From: Candidatus Zhuqueibacterota bacterium
Lineage (GTDB): Bacteria; Zhuqueibacterota; Zhuqueibacteria; Residuimicrobiales; Oceaniaggregativiventaceae
Assembly: GCA_016929055.1 (NCBI GenBank)
Contig: JAFGJN010000236.1
Span: forward strand, 1 to 33,522
Direction of reading: 5' to 3'
DNA: 33,522 nt
A program made the position numbers and the translations under genes. Under the pieces are notes generated by a model. That model was given only the letters and a program-made list of their open reading frames with translations, was not told where the DNA came from and made no database searches. This document shows positions 20,888 through 30,482 of this stretch, one piece after another. Each line of letters begins with the position of its first letter. Within the stretch, counting starts at the first letter, position 1.

Positions 20888-21484
20888 ATGTCGGAAGCTC
20901 ATCGTCATTTTTTCAATGAAACGGCCTCTGCTTGGCTCAAGCGCCAAGAGTGTCCGGAACTTTATAACTATATGCTGGAATTCGGCGTCCGTGCCGGCGA
21001 TCGTGTTCTCGATGCCGGCGCCGGAACGGGAAGGTTGACGCGCTATTTGGCGCCGCTGGTTGGAGAGACGGGGCAGGTGGTGGCGCTGGATAGCGCCGTG
21101 ACCATGCTACGCGTGGGGCCTTATGGGCAATGGGGAAAAACCGTCTCGGCAGTTTGTGCCGATCTATTGGGCCTGCCGGTTCAGTCTGGTTTTTTTGACA
21201 AAGCGGTTTGTCTGGCGGTCATACCGCACTGCCGCTCCCGCTTGCCGGTCTTAAAAGAACTCTATCGTGCGCTCAAACCCGGCGGCAAAATTCTTATCCT
21301 TCATACCTGCAACAGCGATCACCTCAACACCCTGCATGGCAACCTGCCGGCGCCTATTTGCGACGATTATCTGCCGCCGGTCACCGTTCTCGCAAGCGAA
21401 TTAAAATCCAGCGGCTTTATGATCTTGCGCGCCGAGGAAAACCCCCAACTCTTTTGGCTGGAAGCCCGCCGACCCGACCGGTGA
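20888..21484 (+). CDS. Class I SAM-dependent methyltransferase
   Basis: GDRVLDAGAGTGRLTRYLAPLVGETGQVVALDSAVTML (motif I), ALKPGGKILILH; ATG 20888 preferred. Confidence 0.88.
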   Translation: MSEAHRHFFNETASAWLKRQECPELYNYMLEFGVRAGDRVLDAGAGTGRLTRYLAPLVGETGQVVALDSAVTMLRVGPYGQWGKTVSAVCADLLGLPVQSGFFDKAVCLAVIPHCRSRLPVLKELYRALKPGGKILILHTCNSDHLNTLHGNLPAPICDDYLPPVTVLASELKSSGFMILRAEENPQLFWLEARRPDR

Positions 21485-21505
21485 ACCGAACGGCTGTTCT
21501 GGTGT

Positions 21506-22594
21506 TCAGCGCAACAAAACAATTCGTTGCACCAGATGATGGCTCGATGTGGTCAAAACCGCATGATAAACGCCGCTTGCCGCCTGCTCGCCGCTATCCT
21601 CAAGACCATTCCATACAACCCGATGAACACCCGCCTGCATCGGAGCGTTCACGAGAACGCGTATGGCTTGTCCCAACGTGTTGTAAATTGAAATCTCGAT
21701 TTGATCGTCCTTTGGCAGAGAAAAGGAAAAGGTTGTTTCCGGATTGAACGGATTGGGAAAATTGGGCGACAGAACCGGTGTTGTGGGCATGACTTGAAGA
21801 CAAATCGGCTCGTGCTTGCCTTGATTGCCCTGGAAATCAACACTGATCAGTTGATATCGGTAGATCTCTCCGGGCTCGATGGCGGTATCGACAAAGCGAT
21901 AGGACTGGCGCGACTGGCTGTTGCCCGCCCCGGGAATCAACGCTTCGTTCAAGAGGCTGAAATGCGATTCGTCTCCAACTGCGCGTTGCAGCATAAATCC
22001 GAGATTTTCAGTTTCGGATTCCGTGATCCAGCAGAGATGGACACCATCTCTGCCGATTTCAGCGCTAAAACCGGAAAGCTCGATTGGTACGGTAAAGGGT
22101 GGCGGCTGCAAAAAGATAAATTTGTAATCAATGAAATTGCCAAGCCAATCGGCAATACGGGTCAGTTGTGATCGATCCCAGGCAATACCGGACAGCGCGG
22201 TGGTATCGAGGACGCGAAACAGCAACCGAATGACCCGTGTGGGTGCAAACGGTACTGGTACGCCGATTCCCTGGTCTGTGCGCACGATGTGAATGACAAT
22301 GCGCGGCGGATAGTCCTGGGCGACCATCGGCAGATAAGAGGGTGAATAATTTGAATCCCACAGCCCGTCATAGCGAGTATCCTGTCCGATAAACGCCAGC
22401 GCAGCATCGTTGTAATCGAGAACCAGGGTGGCGTCGCCGAGGTGGTCGGGCATGCCATCAACGGTGTTGAACAAGAGGTCGACGACCAGGGTGTTGTTGC
22501 TCAGCCACTGATCGATTCGGGCTTCATAGGTTTGTGCAACGAGCGGCAAAGCGAGCAGAAACAGGGAAAGGGCGGCCCCGTGATGCGTTTTCAT
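21506..22594 (-). CDS. Secreted protein: cohesin-like N-terminal beta domain, Ig-like 'TESETENLGF' module, FlgD-Ig/type A C-terminal sorting domain
   Basis: Signal peptide MKTHHGAALSLFLLALPLVAQ; GDATLVLDYNDAALAFIG (cohesin-like); LSPNFPNPFNPETTFSFSLPKDDQIEISIYNTLGQAIRVLVNAPMQAGVHRVVWNG... Confidence 0.75.
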   Translation of the reverse strand: MKTHHGAALSLFLLALPLVAQTYEARIDQWLSNNTLVVDLLFNTVDGMPDHLGDATLVLDYNDAALAFIGQDTRYDGLWDSNYSPSYLPMVAQDYPPRIVIHIVRTDQGIGVPVPFAPTRVIRLLFRVLDTTALSGIAWDRSQLTRIADWLGNFIDYKFIFLQPPPFTVPIELSGFSAEIGRDGVHLCWITESETENLGFMLQRAVGDESHFSLLNEALIPGAGNSQSRQSYRFVDTAIEPGEIYRYQLISVDFQGNQGKHEPICLQVMPTTPVLSPNFPNPFNPETTFSFSLPKDDQIEISIYNTLGQAIRVLVNAPMQAGVHRVVWNGLEDSGEQAASGVYHAVLTTSSHHLVQRIVLLR

Positions 22595-22764
22595 AGTTGC
22601 CTCCTGCAAGGTGCCTGACTGAACGGTTGCACGCGTGAGTTTTCAACGCGGTCATCTCTTAAATATACGATATTATTTTACTATTCGCTACAAAATTCAA
22701 AGAGAGAAGGGTAAAAGGGTTCGAGTAGAGGATTATGGGAGCCGTTCGGGTTTCGCGGGGGTTT

Positions 22765-25700
22765 TCAGGGCAAATGGTTGAAAAGAATCAGATAATCGGA
22801 GGTTGTAACGAAACCATCGCCGTCCAGATCCGCGATGCTAAAGGTCCATCCGCTTTGCGTCATTCGACCGTACCATTGGTCGACATCCTGCAGAGAGATC
22901 AAGCCGTTGCGATCGATATCGCCGCATTTACTGCCCCAAAGGTCGGTTGAAAGTTTAATGCTGCGCTGCGGATCGATACAGTTTGAGGAAAAATCAAAGG
23001 TTTTTGTTTCCCCGGCTTTCAGAGTCAGAGGATCGGTGCTGACGACTGTCAGGTGGTTGCGATGCACCAAAGCCAGGTAATAGGAGCCGGGCGATGCATC
23101 CACTGTCAGGTGAGTATCCGGCCTATCGGCGCTCACCAACATACCGTCGCTGCGCAGCAGGGCGTCGCAAAAAGCTGTCGCTTGCCCTTCGGGAGTCATC
23201 CGCAGCTCCAGCCGAACCCAGTCGACTATTCCCTGCAAATTTTTTTCTGTGCGGACGAAAGGATCATAGGGCGAAACAGAGGGCAGGATTTGCCGATTTG
23301 CGCGCCGATCGCGCATGCGCCCGAGTTCGGGATCGTAGGGCCCCTCGAGAAAGGCTTTGCAGATCAGGTAAAGAGGGGCAGCGTGGAGGGTAAAAGCAGT
23401 TTCCGCCGCAGCCTCTGACAATCGGTCGCCGGTGTCGACGGTGTGCAGCTGTGCATAATACCGTCCAGGCGGCAATCCGGCAAGGCTCCATCCGCGGTTG
23501 GTACCGAGGACGCGACCGAAATTTTGGTTGAGAAGGGAAAAAATATCGTTGCCTCCCACGGTGGTTCCGACAGTGAGCTGGTAGCGCAAGGCCGATCCAG
23601 GAGTTTCCGAATCAGTTGCTTCGGACCACAAAAAGGAGACGGTGTCATTGGTGGCAACGGCGGTAAAATTCAGCGGTGCTGCCGGTGCCCGATTTTTCCG
23701 GGGTGATTGATTGACCTGAAGGCGGCAGACACCGGCGTCATCGCTCAGGAAAAAGAGATCGGTGTCCCCGTCCCCATCCATATCCCATAGCGCTGCTCGA
23801 CCGGCGAACGGAAACTCGACTTGGAAATCGGGAATCCAGGCTCCGGTTTTGAGGGCGATCAGCGTCTGAACCATGGTATGCTGAGCGGAGGGAGATCCGA
23901 TGATGATCAAATCGGCAGCGCCGTCCTGATTCAGATCTCTGGCAAGAATCTGACTCAGCGGCCATTCGGATTCGAAAACAGTTTGCATCTCCCAAGTGCG
24001 GTCAGAGGCCCCGGGATTGTGCAGCACCAAAATCCGCCCTGTTCGTTCTTCCGTTTCACTGCTCAACAGTAAATCGGACAAACCGTCGGATTCAAAGTCC
24101 ACCCAAAGCATCCGCCAGTTTGATCCCATGGGCAGAGGATGGTCATGGACGGCAAAAGAGGATCGATCGCCTCGGTTTTCATAGATCCGCAAAATCCACT
24201 GCTGATTTGCTTTTTGACCGATGGCGAATCCATCGAGATCGGCATCGAGATCGGCGTCCATGCTGCCGACAGCACTCCAGTGTATCCGGCTTGAATCGTT
24301 ATAAACGGATTCAAGACGCACGGGCATAGCCGAATTGGCTGCAAGGCGGGTTTCCAGAAAAGAGAGTCGATTTGCTCCCGCAACGATAAAATCTGGCAGA
24401 CCGTCATTGCCCAGGTCGGTACTGGTGAGCGCCTCTGGCCGGTAGGGGAGGGGGATCGCCTGGTTGCGACGAAGGGTTGGCTTTAATCCGGATTTTTCAT
24501 GCCAAAGCCAGGTTTCCATCGTTCCTGTTTCGCTCCCTGCATGGATAAGAATGAGATCTTTCCAGCCATCGAGATCCAGGTCAGCGGTTGTCAAGGCCTG
24601 CTTTCCGTATAGATCCGGCATCTCTTCCGTTTGAACGGGTTGCCCATACCATTCGTTTCGCTGTACCAGCCGGCTCGAGGCCAGTTCGATCGTCGGCGAT
24701 GTACCGTCGATTTTGTCGGCAATCAGTATTTCCGTTCCTCGATTCAGGTGCCATTGATCGAGATGCCAAAATCCGACATCCTTACCTTGCAGAACTGGCG
24801 ATTCCAGTGCAATCGTTCGGAAGGATCGATACTCGCGCGGCGTCAAACTGCCATCGCCAATCAAAAGCATACCATACCACCAGGATGCATCGCTTTCAGT
24901 GGGCTGATCCAAAACCTGATTCAACCAGGTCAAGAAGGCATTGCCAAAAGTCGCCTCCTGCCCGAGCCGTTGATAAAAGACTCGATCGCTCCACATACCG
25001 CCGATTTTGCTGCTCGACCAGGCCACCAGCCCCGGACGATCGGGATTAAAGAGAACCGCTCCAGCCAGGTAATTGTTCATGGTAAAATCGGCTGCTGCGC
25101 AGATATACAGCGAATAAAAAATCGATTGGGGATCGTGGTGCAAATAATCAAAGGTATTGACCTGCCTGACTGTTGAATAATCCTGTTCGACAAACGAATG
25201 CGCCCGGCTTGATCCGTGCGAACGGATATGCAGGTACTCGATGATACTATCGGCCAGAACGGTTTTCAAGTGCGCTGCGGTGGTGGTATTGGGTTCATCA
25301 ACGGCTTGAATGGCTTGTGCTGCGTAAAAGGCCTGGGCGTTGGTGATATCGCTCGCCGTCATTTCACGCCAGTCGTCATCGTTGTAAATCAAGGCCCTGC
25401 GTACTGGCTGATAAATCCCATGGCGGAATTCATGGTTTTTCTTCAGGTAAGCTCGCACAACCTCTGTTTCGTCGCCGAGCAGATAGAGATTATGGGCGGC
25501 GATACGGCTCACCCAGATTTCAAGGGAGAGATTGCCGCGACGTTGATCGTATTTGCCGTTTTCACCCTGTAAGATGTCCCCGTCTCCCACGTCCAACCAC
25601 TCGCCATCGAGATCCATAAAAAAAAGGTCGCAAGGAAAATCCTCGTATTCCGGAAAGGAATAGTCGCGTTGTGCCAATTCGAATAAGACATAGGGGATTT

Positions 25701-26112
25701 CGCCGATCAGCACGGCGCCGCTCAGACCTTCCTGCTGTCGATAGAGGTCGTATAAAAAGTCTCGCAGGCTTGCTGCGCTGCCTCCGCGATATTCAAAAAC
25801 AATGACACCGAAACCCACACCGGTGAGATCTTGCGAATATGTTTCCAATTCGTGGGACAAACTTTTGAGCAGTCGTTCGTGAACGATCAGGGCGATTCGG
25901 CCTCTGGTGAGCAGAGGATTTGCTGGCAGGGTATTGATAATGGATCCAGACAATGCTCCACTGAATTGACCCGAAGGGGGGACTTTGTGAATGCTTTTGT
26001 TCCAACCTTCGACATCACGCCATTGTGTTACACGCGGTTGCTGGGCGAAAAGCGTGTGGGCCGAGGCGAAACCGAGAATAAAAAGAAGCAGAGTCGAGAT
26101 AAATTTGCGCAT
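22765..26112 (-). CDS. Secreted gingipain-like (clan CD/C25-like) cysteine protease with VCBS/FG-GAP repeats, Fn3-like domain and C-terminal type I-like dockerin
   Basis: Signal MRKFISTLLLFILGFASAHTLFAQ; LHIRSHGSS and YICAAADF dyad motifs; FG-GAP-like DLDLDGWKDLILI/DLGNDGLPDFIVA; dockerin GDIDRNGLISLQDVDQWYG...ADLDGDGFVTTSDYLILFN. Confidence 0.75.
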   Translation of the reverse strand: MRKFISTLLLFILGFASAHTLFAQQPRVTQWRDVEGWNKSIHKVPPSGQFSGALSGSIINTLPANPLLTRGRIALIVHERLLKSLSHELETYSQDLTGVGFGVIVFEYRGGSAASLRDFLYDLYRQQEGLSGAVLIGEIPYVLFELAQRDYSFPEYEDFPCDLFFMDLDGEWLDVGDGDILQGENGKYDQRRGNLSLEIWVSRIAAHNLYLLGDETEVVRAYLKKNHEFRHGIYQPVRRALIYNDDDWREMTASDITNAQAFYAAQAIQAVDEPNTTTAAHLKTVLADSIIEYLHIRSHGSSRAHSFVEQDYSTVRQVNTFDYLHHDPQSIFYSLYICAAADFTMNNYLAGAVLFNPDRPGLVAWSSSKIGGMWSDRVFYQRLGQEATFGNAFLTWLNQVLDQPTESDASWWYGMLLIGDGSLTPREYRSFRTIALESPVLQGKDVGFWHLDQWHLNRGTEILIADKIDGTSPTIELASSRLVQRNEWYGQPVQTEEMPDLYGKQALTTADLDLDGWKDLILIHAGSETGTMETWLWHEKSGLKPTLRRNQAIPLPYRPEALTSTDLGNDGLPDFIVAGANRLSFLETRLAANSAMPVRLESVYNDSSRIHWSAVGSMDADLDADLDGFAIGQKANQQWILRIYENRGDRSSFAVHDHPLPMGSNWRMLWVDFESDGLSDLLLSSETEERTGRILVLHNPGASDRTWEMQTVFESEWPLSQILARDLNQDGAADLIIIGSPSAQHTMVQTLIALKTGAWIPDFQVEFPFAGRAALWDMDGDGDTDLFFLSDDAGVCRLQVNQSPRKNRAPAAPLNFTAVATNDTVSFLWSEATDSETPGSALRYQLTVGTTVGGNDIFSLLNQNFGRVLGTNRGWSLAGLPPGRYYAQLHTVDTGDRLSEAAAETAFTLHAAPLYLICKAFLEGPYDPELGRMRDRRANRQILPSVSPYDPFVRTEKNLQGIVDWVRLELRMTPEGQATAFCDALLRSDGMLVSADRPDTHLTVDASPGSYYLALVHRNHLTVVSTDPLTLKAGETKTFDFSSNCIDPQRSIKLSTDLWGSKCGDIDRNGLISLQDVDQWYGRMTQSGWTFSIADLDGDGFVTTSDYLILFNHLP

Positions 26113-26301
26113 TTTTTTGCCTGCCAGGACAACGCCGGGTATTTTGCCACTGGAATGCAAATATTACACCAAACCCTCGACGAATTGGACAATCAGGTTT
26201 TTGAAAAGTTTGAAAATAATGTAAAGCTAATAAAAATAGTAAATTATGGTCGTGTCAACGACTGTGTTGACCGATGCTAAAAGTAGGAATGAAAAAGAAA
26301 A

Positions 26302-26385
26302 GAACGGGTGCAGGAGCCCCATTTTTTAGACCGGTGTTGCCTGGATGACCCAGTGCGGTCGAAAAACCGAGTCCTGCACCCGTTC
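26302..26385 (-). terminator. Oversized intrinsic terminator / structured 3' element
   Basis: Perfect 14-bp stem GAACGGGTGCAGGA/TCCTGCACCCGTTC enclosing a second nested stem (GACCG..CTGG..CCAG..CGGTC); on minus strand followed by TTTTCTTTTT; lies just downstream of the 26427 stop. Confidence 0.7.
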
Positions 26386-26426
26386 CGGGTGAGCGATTGG
26401 GTTATTTTGGTTTAGGAAAATTTTCC

Positions 26427-29033
26427 TTATTTCAGCAGAATCATCTTTTGCATTTTTTCAAAATTGTTGATACGCAACGAATAGAGATAGGTTCCGGTCG
26501 GCACCACATTGCCATCCTGGTCGCGTCCATCCCAGGTGATGGTATGGCTGCCGGCTTCGAGGCTGGCGGTGACCAGAGATCGCACGTGCTGACCATTGGT
26601 GTTGTAGATATCCAGTTCGACATAGCCGGGATCTTTAAGAGCAAATTTGATGCGCGTTTCGAGATTGAAAGGATTCGGATAGTTTTGCTCGAGCAAATAG
26701 CTTTTTGGACTGGAGGCCTGAAGTGAAATCGACTGACTGTAATTGACCTCTCCGTTAAAGCTGATATCGGCCAATTTGTAAAAATAAGTCTTGCCGGCGA
26801 CCAGTTCCTTGTTATCGAGATAGGAATAGGATTGCGAAACCTGGCTGTTGCCGGCGCCGCTGATCATGCGGTCGTTGAGGCGAATGTATTCGCCTTCTGC
26901 AGTTTCGGCGCGATAGAGATCAAAACCCATGTTTTCGGTTTCCGATTCAGTGGTCCAGTGCAGGATGACGGCGTTCTGTTCCCAGCTTGCTGAAAAAGAC
27001 GAGAGTTGAATTGGCACAAGCACATGGACCTGTGCGGCTGCAGAATTGTTGTCGAGATTGGGGTCTCGATTTTCGCTGGAAACGAAAACATGGTTATCCA
27101 TTGCACCGCTCACATCTGACGCGCGTGCGGTCAGGACGATGGTAAAGGGTTCGGCGCCGGGTTCCATAACCGGAACAATCCAGACAAGTGGATTGGGACC
27201 TTCGTTCTGTGCCGGAACGGCGGAAACGAATTCGAGATTGGCCGGGAAATCGTCATAGATTTCGACATTAAAAGCGGCATGCGGCCCGTTGTTCCAGGCG
27301 CGAATCGTGTAGGTAAAAGTCTCGCCGAATTTGATATTGTCGGCGCTGACTATTTTTTCGATCTGCAGGTCGGAAACCTGTTTCTGTTGCACACCAGCGT
27401 CCCAGATGGTTGGGTGGTCGCCCCAGTTCAGCGCAAATTGCACTGTCCGTCCGGTTTCTGAATCGGCATCGGAATCGATCGTATCATCATCGCCCTGATT
27501 CATGGCGGTGAAAAAATAGTCGGGCGGCAGGATGAATTCGAGTTGGTAGATGCCAGGTTCCAGATCGCTAAAGGAATAGAGGCCGTCGGCACCAGTTGTT
27601 TGGCTGGCAATTACTGAGCCTTCACCATCGAGTAGATTGACCTGCACGTTGGCCAGACCGACTTCACCGGGGTCCTGAAGGCCGTTTCGATTTTCATCCA
27701 GCCAGACCCGGTCGCCGATCGATCCCGGCTCCTGCGGGGTGGTATTGATGTCTTCATCCTCAAGTACCGGAAAATCGAGACCTATTTCATCCTCATAGCA
27801 AACTCGGGCGATATTTTCGATCGTTGAACCCGGTCCGGCAACGACTTGATAGGTCAATTCCAAATCCACGATCGAGCCGCTCGGCAATTCGCCGAGTGCC
27901 CAGGTTACGGTTCGCGTCGTTTCACTGTAAACTCCGCCACTGCTGGCTGAAACGAATTCGATGCCGTCGGGCACTGTGTCGGTGACGCGGGTGTTGTAAG
28001 AGATGCCGCGGCCCGTGTTTGTCACGCGAATCCGGTAGGTATAAATATCGCCGGTTTCCACCACAGTAACGCCGTCGTCCTTATCGATCGTCAGATGTGG
28101 CAAGGCATACCAATTGTCATAGTAGGGTGGACCATAGATGATGATCTGGTTTAAATCGCCCAGATAGAGATTGATTCGCCACCACCCCGGAACCGGATTG
28201 ATAAATTCATCGCCATCAGAGGTCGGCAGCTCGAGAGAGCCGGTATTCCATTCCATCTCTCCGGAAATGGTCCCGGTAACAGTCTCTCCAAGCGGGTTGG
28301 TGATGTCGTATTGCCATGTCGATTCTTCGCCATCCATGTCAAAATTCCAAACATTCACTCTTTCTCTGTTCTCTTCGACATGGAACCACAGGATGACTTC
28401 ACCAGGGCCGTTGGACTGGATCGATGTGCGATAGGCCAATAACGAGATTTCATCGCCATTATGGGGCTGGCCGTCAGGATCGTTGTCCAGGACACCAAGT
28501 TTGTAGCCGTTTTCATCATCCTCTTCGGTGGATACCCAAATGGTATAGATGCCGGGACCATAGTCTCGAATCGGAAACTCGGCGATTGTTTGCCAGGTTT
28601 CTGATGTGATCGGATCCGGCGGAAAGGAAACATCCGAGATCAGGGTTTCACCATCCGGTGCCACAACCTGGAAATAGGTATAATCCCAACGACCATTGCC
28701 GTTGATTTTGGGTTTGTCCATCTCGTCGAGATCGCCGTTTGTCTCATAACTTTCGGGGTCATAGACTTGAACGGTCACAACGAAATCAGGATCGGCGGAC
28801 TCGGGGACGATCATCTGAAAGTGGTGCGGCTGGTTGCCGTAATCTTGAGCCGCCCACCAGTCCCCGTTGTCCAGTGGTGTTTCGGGACCGCTGGTCTGGA
28901 AAAAGATATGATCGTAGAGCGGGAATACAATCGGCGCCGCTGCTAGGGGGGAGATAGAGGCGATCAGCACCACTACCCCGGCTAAAGCTGCCAGCCAACC
29001 CCTGCTGTTCACATTTTTTTGCTTTTTCAACAT
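26427..29033 (-). CDS. Large secreted protein with DUF11-like repeats, SdrD-B-like domain and C-terminal sorting domain
   Basis: TIDKDDGVTVVETGDIYTYRIRVTNTGRG and LQIEKIVSADNIKFGETFTYTIRAWNNGPH (DUF11); GSIGDRVWLDENRNGLQDPGEVGLANVQVNLLDGEG (SdrD-B); YLLEQNYPNPFNLETRIKFAL...KMILLK. Confidence 0.88.
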   Translation of the reverse strand: MLKKQKNVNSRGWLAALAGVVVLIASISPLAAAPIVFPLYDHIFFQTSGPETPLDNGDWWAAQDYGNQPHHFQMIVPESADPDFVVTVQVYDPESYETNGDLDEMDKPKINGNGRWDYTYFQVVAPDGETLISDVSFPPDPITSETWQTIAEFPIRDYGPGIYTIWVSTEEDDENGYKLGVLDNDPDGQPHNGDEISLLAYRTSIQSNGPGEVILWFHVEENRERVNVWNFDMDGEESTWQYDITNPLGETVTGTISGEMEWNTGSLELPTSDGDEFINPVPGWWRINLYLGDLNQIIIYGPPYYDNWYALPHLTIDKDDGVTVVETGDIYTYRIRVTNTGRGISYNTRVTDTVPDGIEFVSASSGGVYSETTRTVTWALGELPSGSIVDLELTYQVVAGPGSTIENIARVCYEDEIGLDFPVLEDEDINTTPQEPGSIGDRVWLDENRNGLQDPGEVGLANVQVNLLDGEGSVIASQTTGADGLYSFSDLEPGIYQLEFILPPDYFFTAMNQGDDDTIDSDADSETGRTVQFALNWGDHPTIWDAGVQQKQVSDLQIEKIVSADNIKFGETFTYTIRAWNNGPHAAFNVEIYDDFPANLEFVSAVPAQNEGPNPLVWIVPVMEPGAEPFTIVLTARASDVSGAMDNHVFVSSENRDPNLDNNSAAAQVHVLVPIQLSSFSASWEQNAVILHWTTESETENMGFDLYRAETAEGEYIRLNDRMISGAGNSQVSQSYSYLDNKELVAGKTYFYKLADISFNGEVNYSQSISLQASSPKSYLLEQNYPNPFNLETRIKFALKDPGYVELDIYNTNGQHVRSLVTASLEAGSHTITWDGRDQDGNVVPTGTYLYSLRINNFEKMQKMILLK

Positions 29034-29245
29034 GAATCACCTCCCATAAAACACGCCATGAATTTCCGGTTTTGCTCGTTATTGAAGTATAATTATTACG
29101 CCTGTCACTCTTTTATAGCTTTTCATTTGGTTTCACTATATTTGTAAGACTATAAAAAACAAAATATTAAGTCGTTTTCGAGTCAGGCTCACCATCTATA
29201 CTTCAACAAACGTGCCAGAGATGGCGGCAAAAGGGGGAGCATTAA

Positions 29246-29279
29246 AAAAAGGGTTGCGCCGATCGGCACAACCCTTTTT
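29246..29279. terminator. Rho-independent terminator (symmetric, downstream of the 29299 gene)
   Basis: AAAAAGGGTTGCGCCGATCGGCACAACCCTTTTT. Confidence 0.88.
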
Positions 29280-29298
29280 GTCAGGAATGCAAGAGGAA

Positions 29299-30456
29299 TC
29301 AGTGCAGCAATTGCATTTTTTGAATTTTGGTATAGTCCCCCGCCTGCATGCGATAAAAATAGAGGCCACTGGAGACCGGATTCTGGTTGTCGTCACGACC
29401 GTCCCAGATGCGTTCATAGGAACCGGCTTCGAGATTTTCGTCGACGAGCGTGCGCACCTCCTGTCCGCGGGTGTTAAAGATGGTTATCTGCACCCGGCCG
29501 GTTTCCTTGACTTTGTATTTGATCCGCGTTTCCGGGTTAAAGGGGTTGGGAAAGTTCTGGCCCAGTTCATAAGCCTTTGGCGCGGTGGCAACGACTTGCA
29601 CCGGTCCATGGGCCATCTGATTGCCATAGGTGTCGATATCGACCAGTTTGTAGAAATAAGTATGGCTGGCATGGACTTCCGTGTCGTTAAACGAATAGCT
29701 GTTTTCGCTGGTCGAATTGACCGCGCCATGGATCAGTTCCTTGTTCAGTCGGGAATATTCGCCTTTTTCGCTTTCGCTGCGCAGGATGTTGAAGCCGAGA
29801 TTTTCCGTTTCCGACGCCGTCTTCCAGCTCAGATCGACCACTCCGTCGGTGGATGCGGCTTCGAACGAGATCAACTCCACCGGAACGACCTGGGGATTCA
29901 AGTTGATTTCGAGCAATTCCGATCCCGGGGGCAGTTCTGCGCCCTGCACATGTACATTATCCATAGTGCTGACGAAATAGATGGGCGGCATGGGGTCAGG
30001 ATACCAATCGACAGCTCCTAACTGTTCAACTGTCTCATAAGTAACTCTGAATGTGACTACCCTAATCCATTCTTCGTTACTCGGGATAATGACAGATTCG
30101 CCGGATCTATGTTGATAGAGCAATTGGATCCACGTCGCACTTTGATCAGGAAGAGCCGGAAAAGCCTCGTTGATTTGGTAGGTGCCTCCATCATCAACAT
30201 TCGGAAAAAGTCTGTTTTCAGTGACGATGCTTTGGAGTTTTTGCGTAAGTGTACCGTTTAAACGGATGGCATTCTGGAATATTCGTATCGGATGTGCGGT
30301 ACCATCACCTTTTATTTGCACGTCAAAGATCACGGTGGCTGTGTTGTCCACTGGACTCTTGTAGTTGCTGACAAACATCAGCCGTGTATCAAGCTGGGCG
30401 AACGAGAGTGTCGTCCCAATCAAGATAAAAAGGACAATATAAAGTTGTCTTTTCAT
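29299..30456 (-). CDS. Secreted beta-sandwich (possibly cohesin-like) protein with Ig-like module and C-terminal sorting domain
   Basis: Signal MKRQLYIVLFILIGTTLSFAQ; LMFVSNYKSPVDNTATVIFDVQIK; SETENLGFNILRSE; YELGQNFPNPFNPETRIKYKVKETGRVQITIFNTRGQEVRTLVDENLEAG; RBS GAGGAGGTG. Confidence 0.78.
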   Translation of the reverse strand: MKRQLYIVLFILIGTTLSFAQLDTRLMFVSNYKSPVDNTATVIFDVQIKGDGTAHPIRIFQNAIRLNGTLTQKLQSIVTENRLFPNVDDGGTYQINEAFPALPDQSATWIQLLYQHRSGESVIIPSNEEWIRVVTFRVTYETVEQLGAVDWYPDPMPPIYFVSTMDNVHVQGAELPPGSELLEINLNPQVVPVELISFEAASTDGVVDLSWKTASETENLGFNILRSESEKGEYSRLNKELIHGAVNSTSENSYSFNDTEVHASHTYFYKLVDIDTYGNQMAHGPVQVVATAPKAYELGQNFPNPFNPETRIKYKVKETGRVQITIFNTRGQEVRTLVDENLEAGSYERIWDGRDDNQNPVSSGLYFYRMQAGDYTKIQKMQLLH

Positions 30457-30482
30457 TGATGCACCTCCTCAAAAATTAAGAT

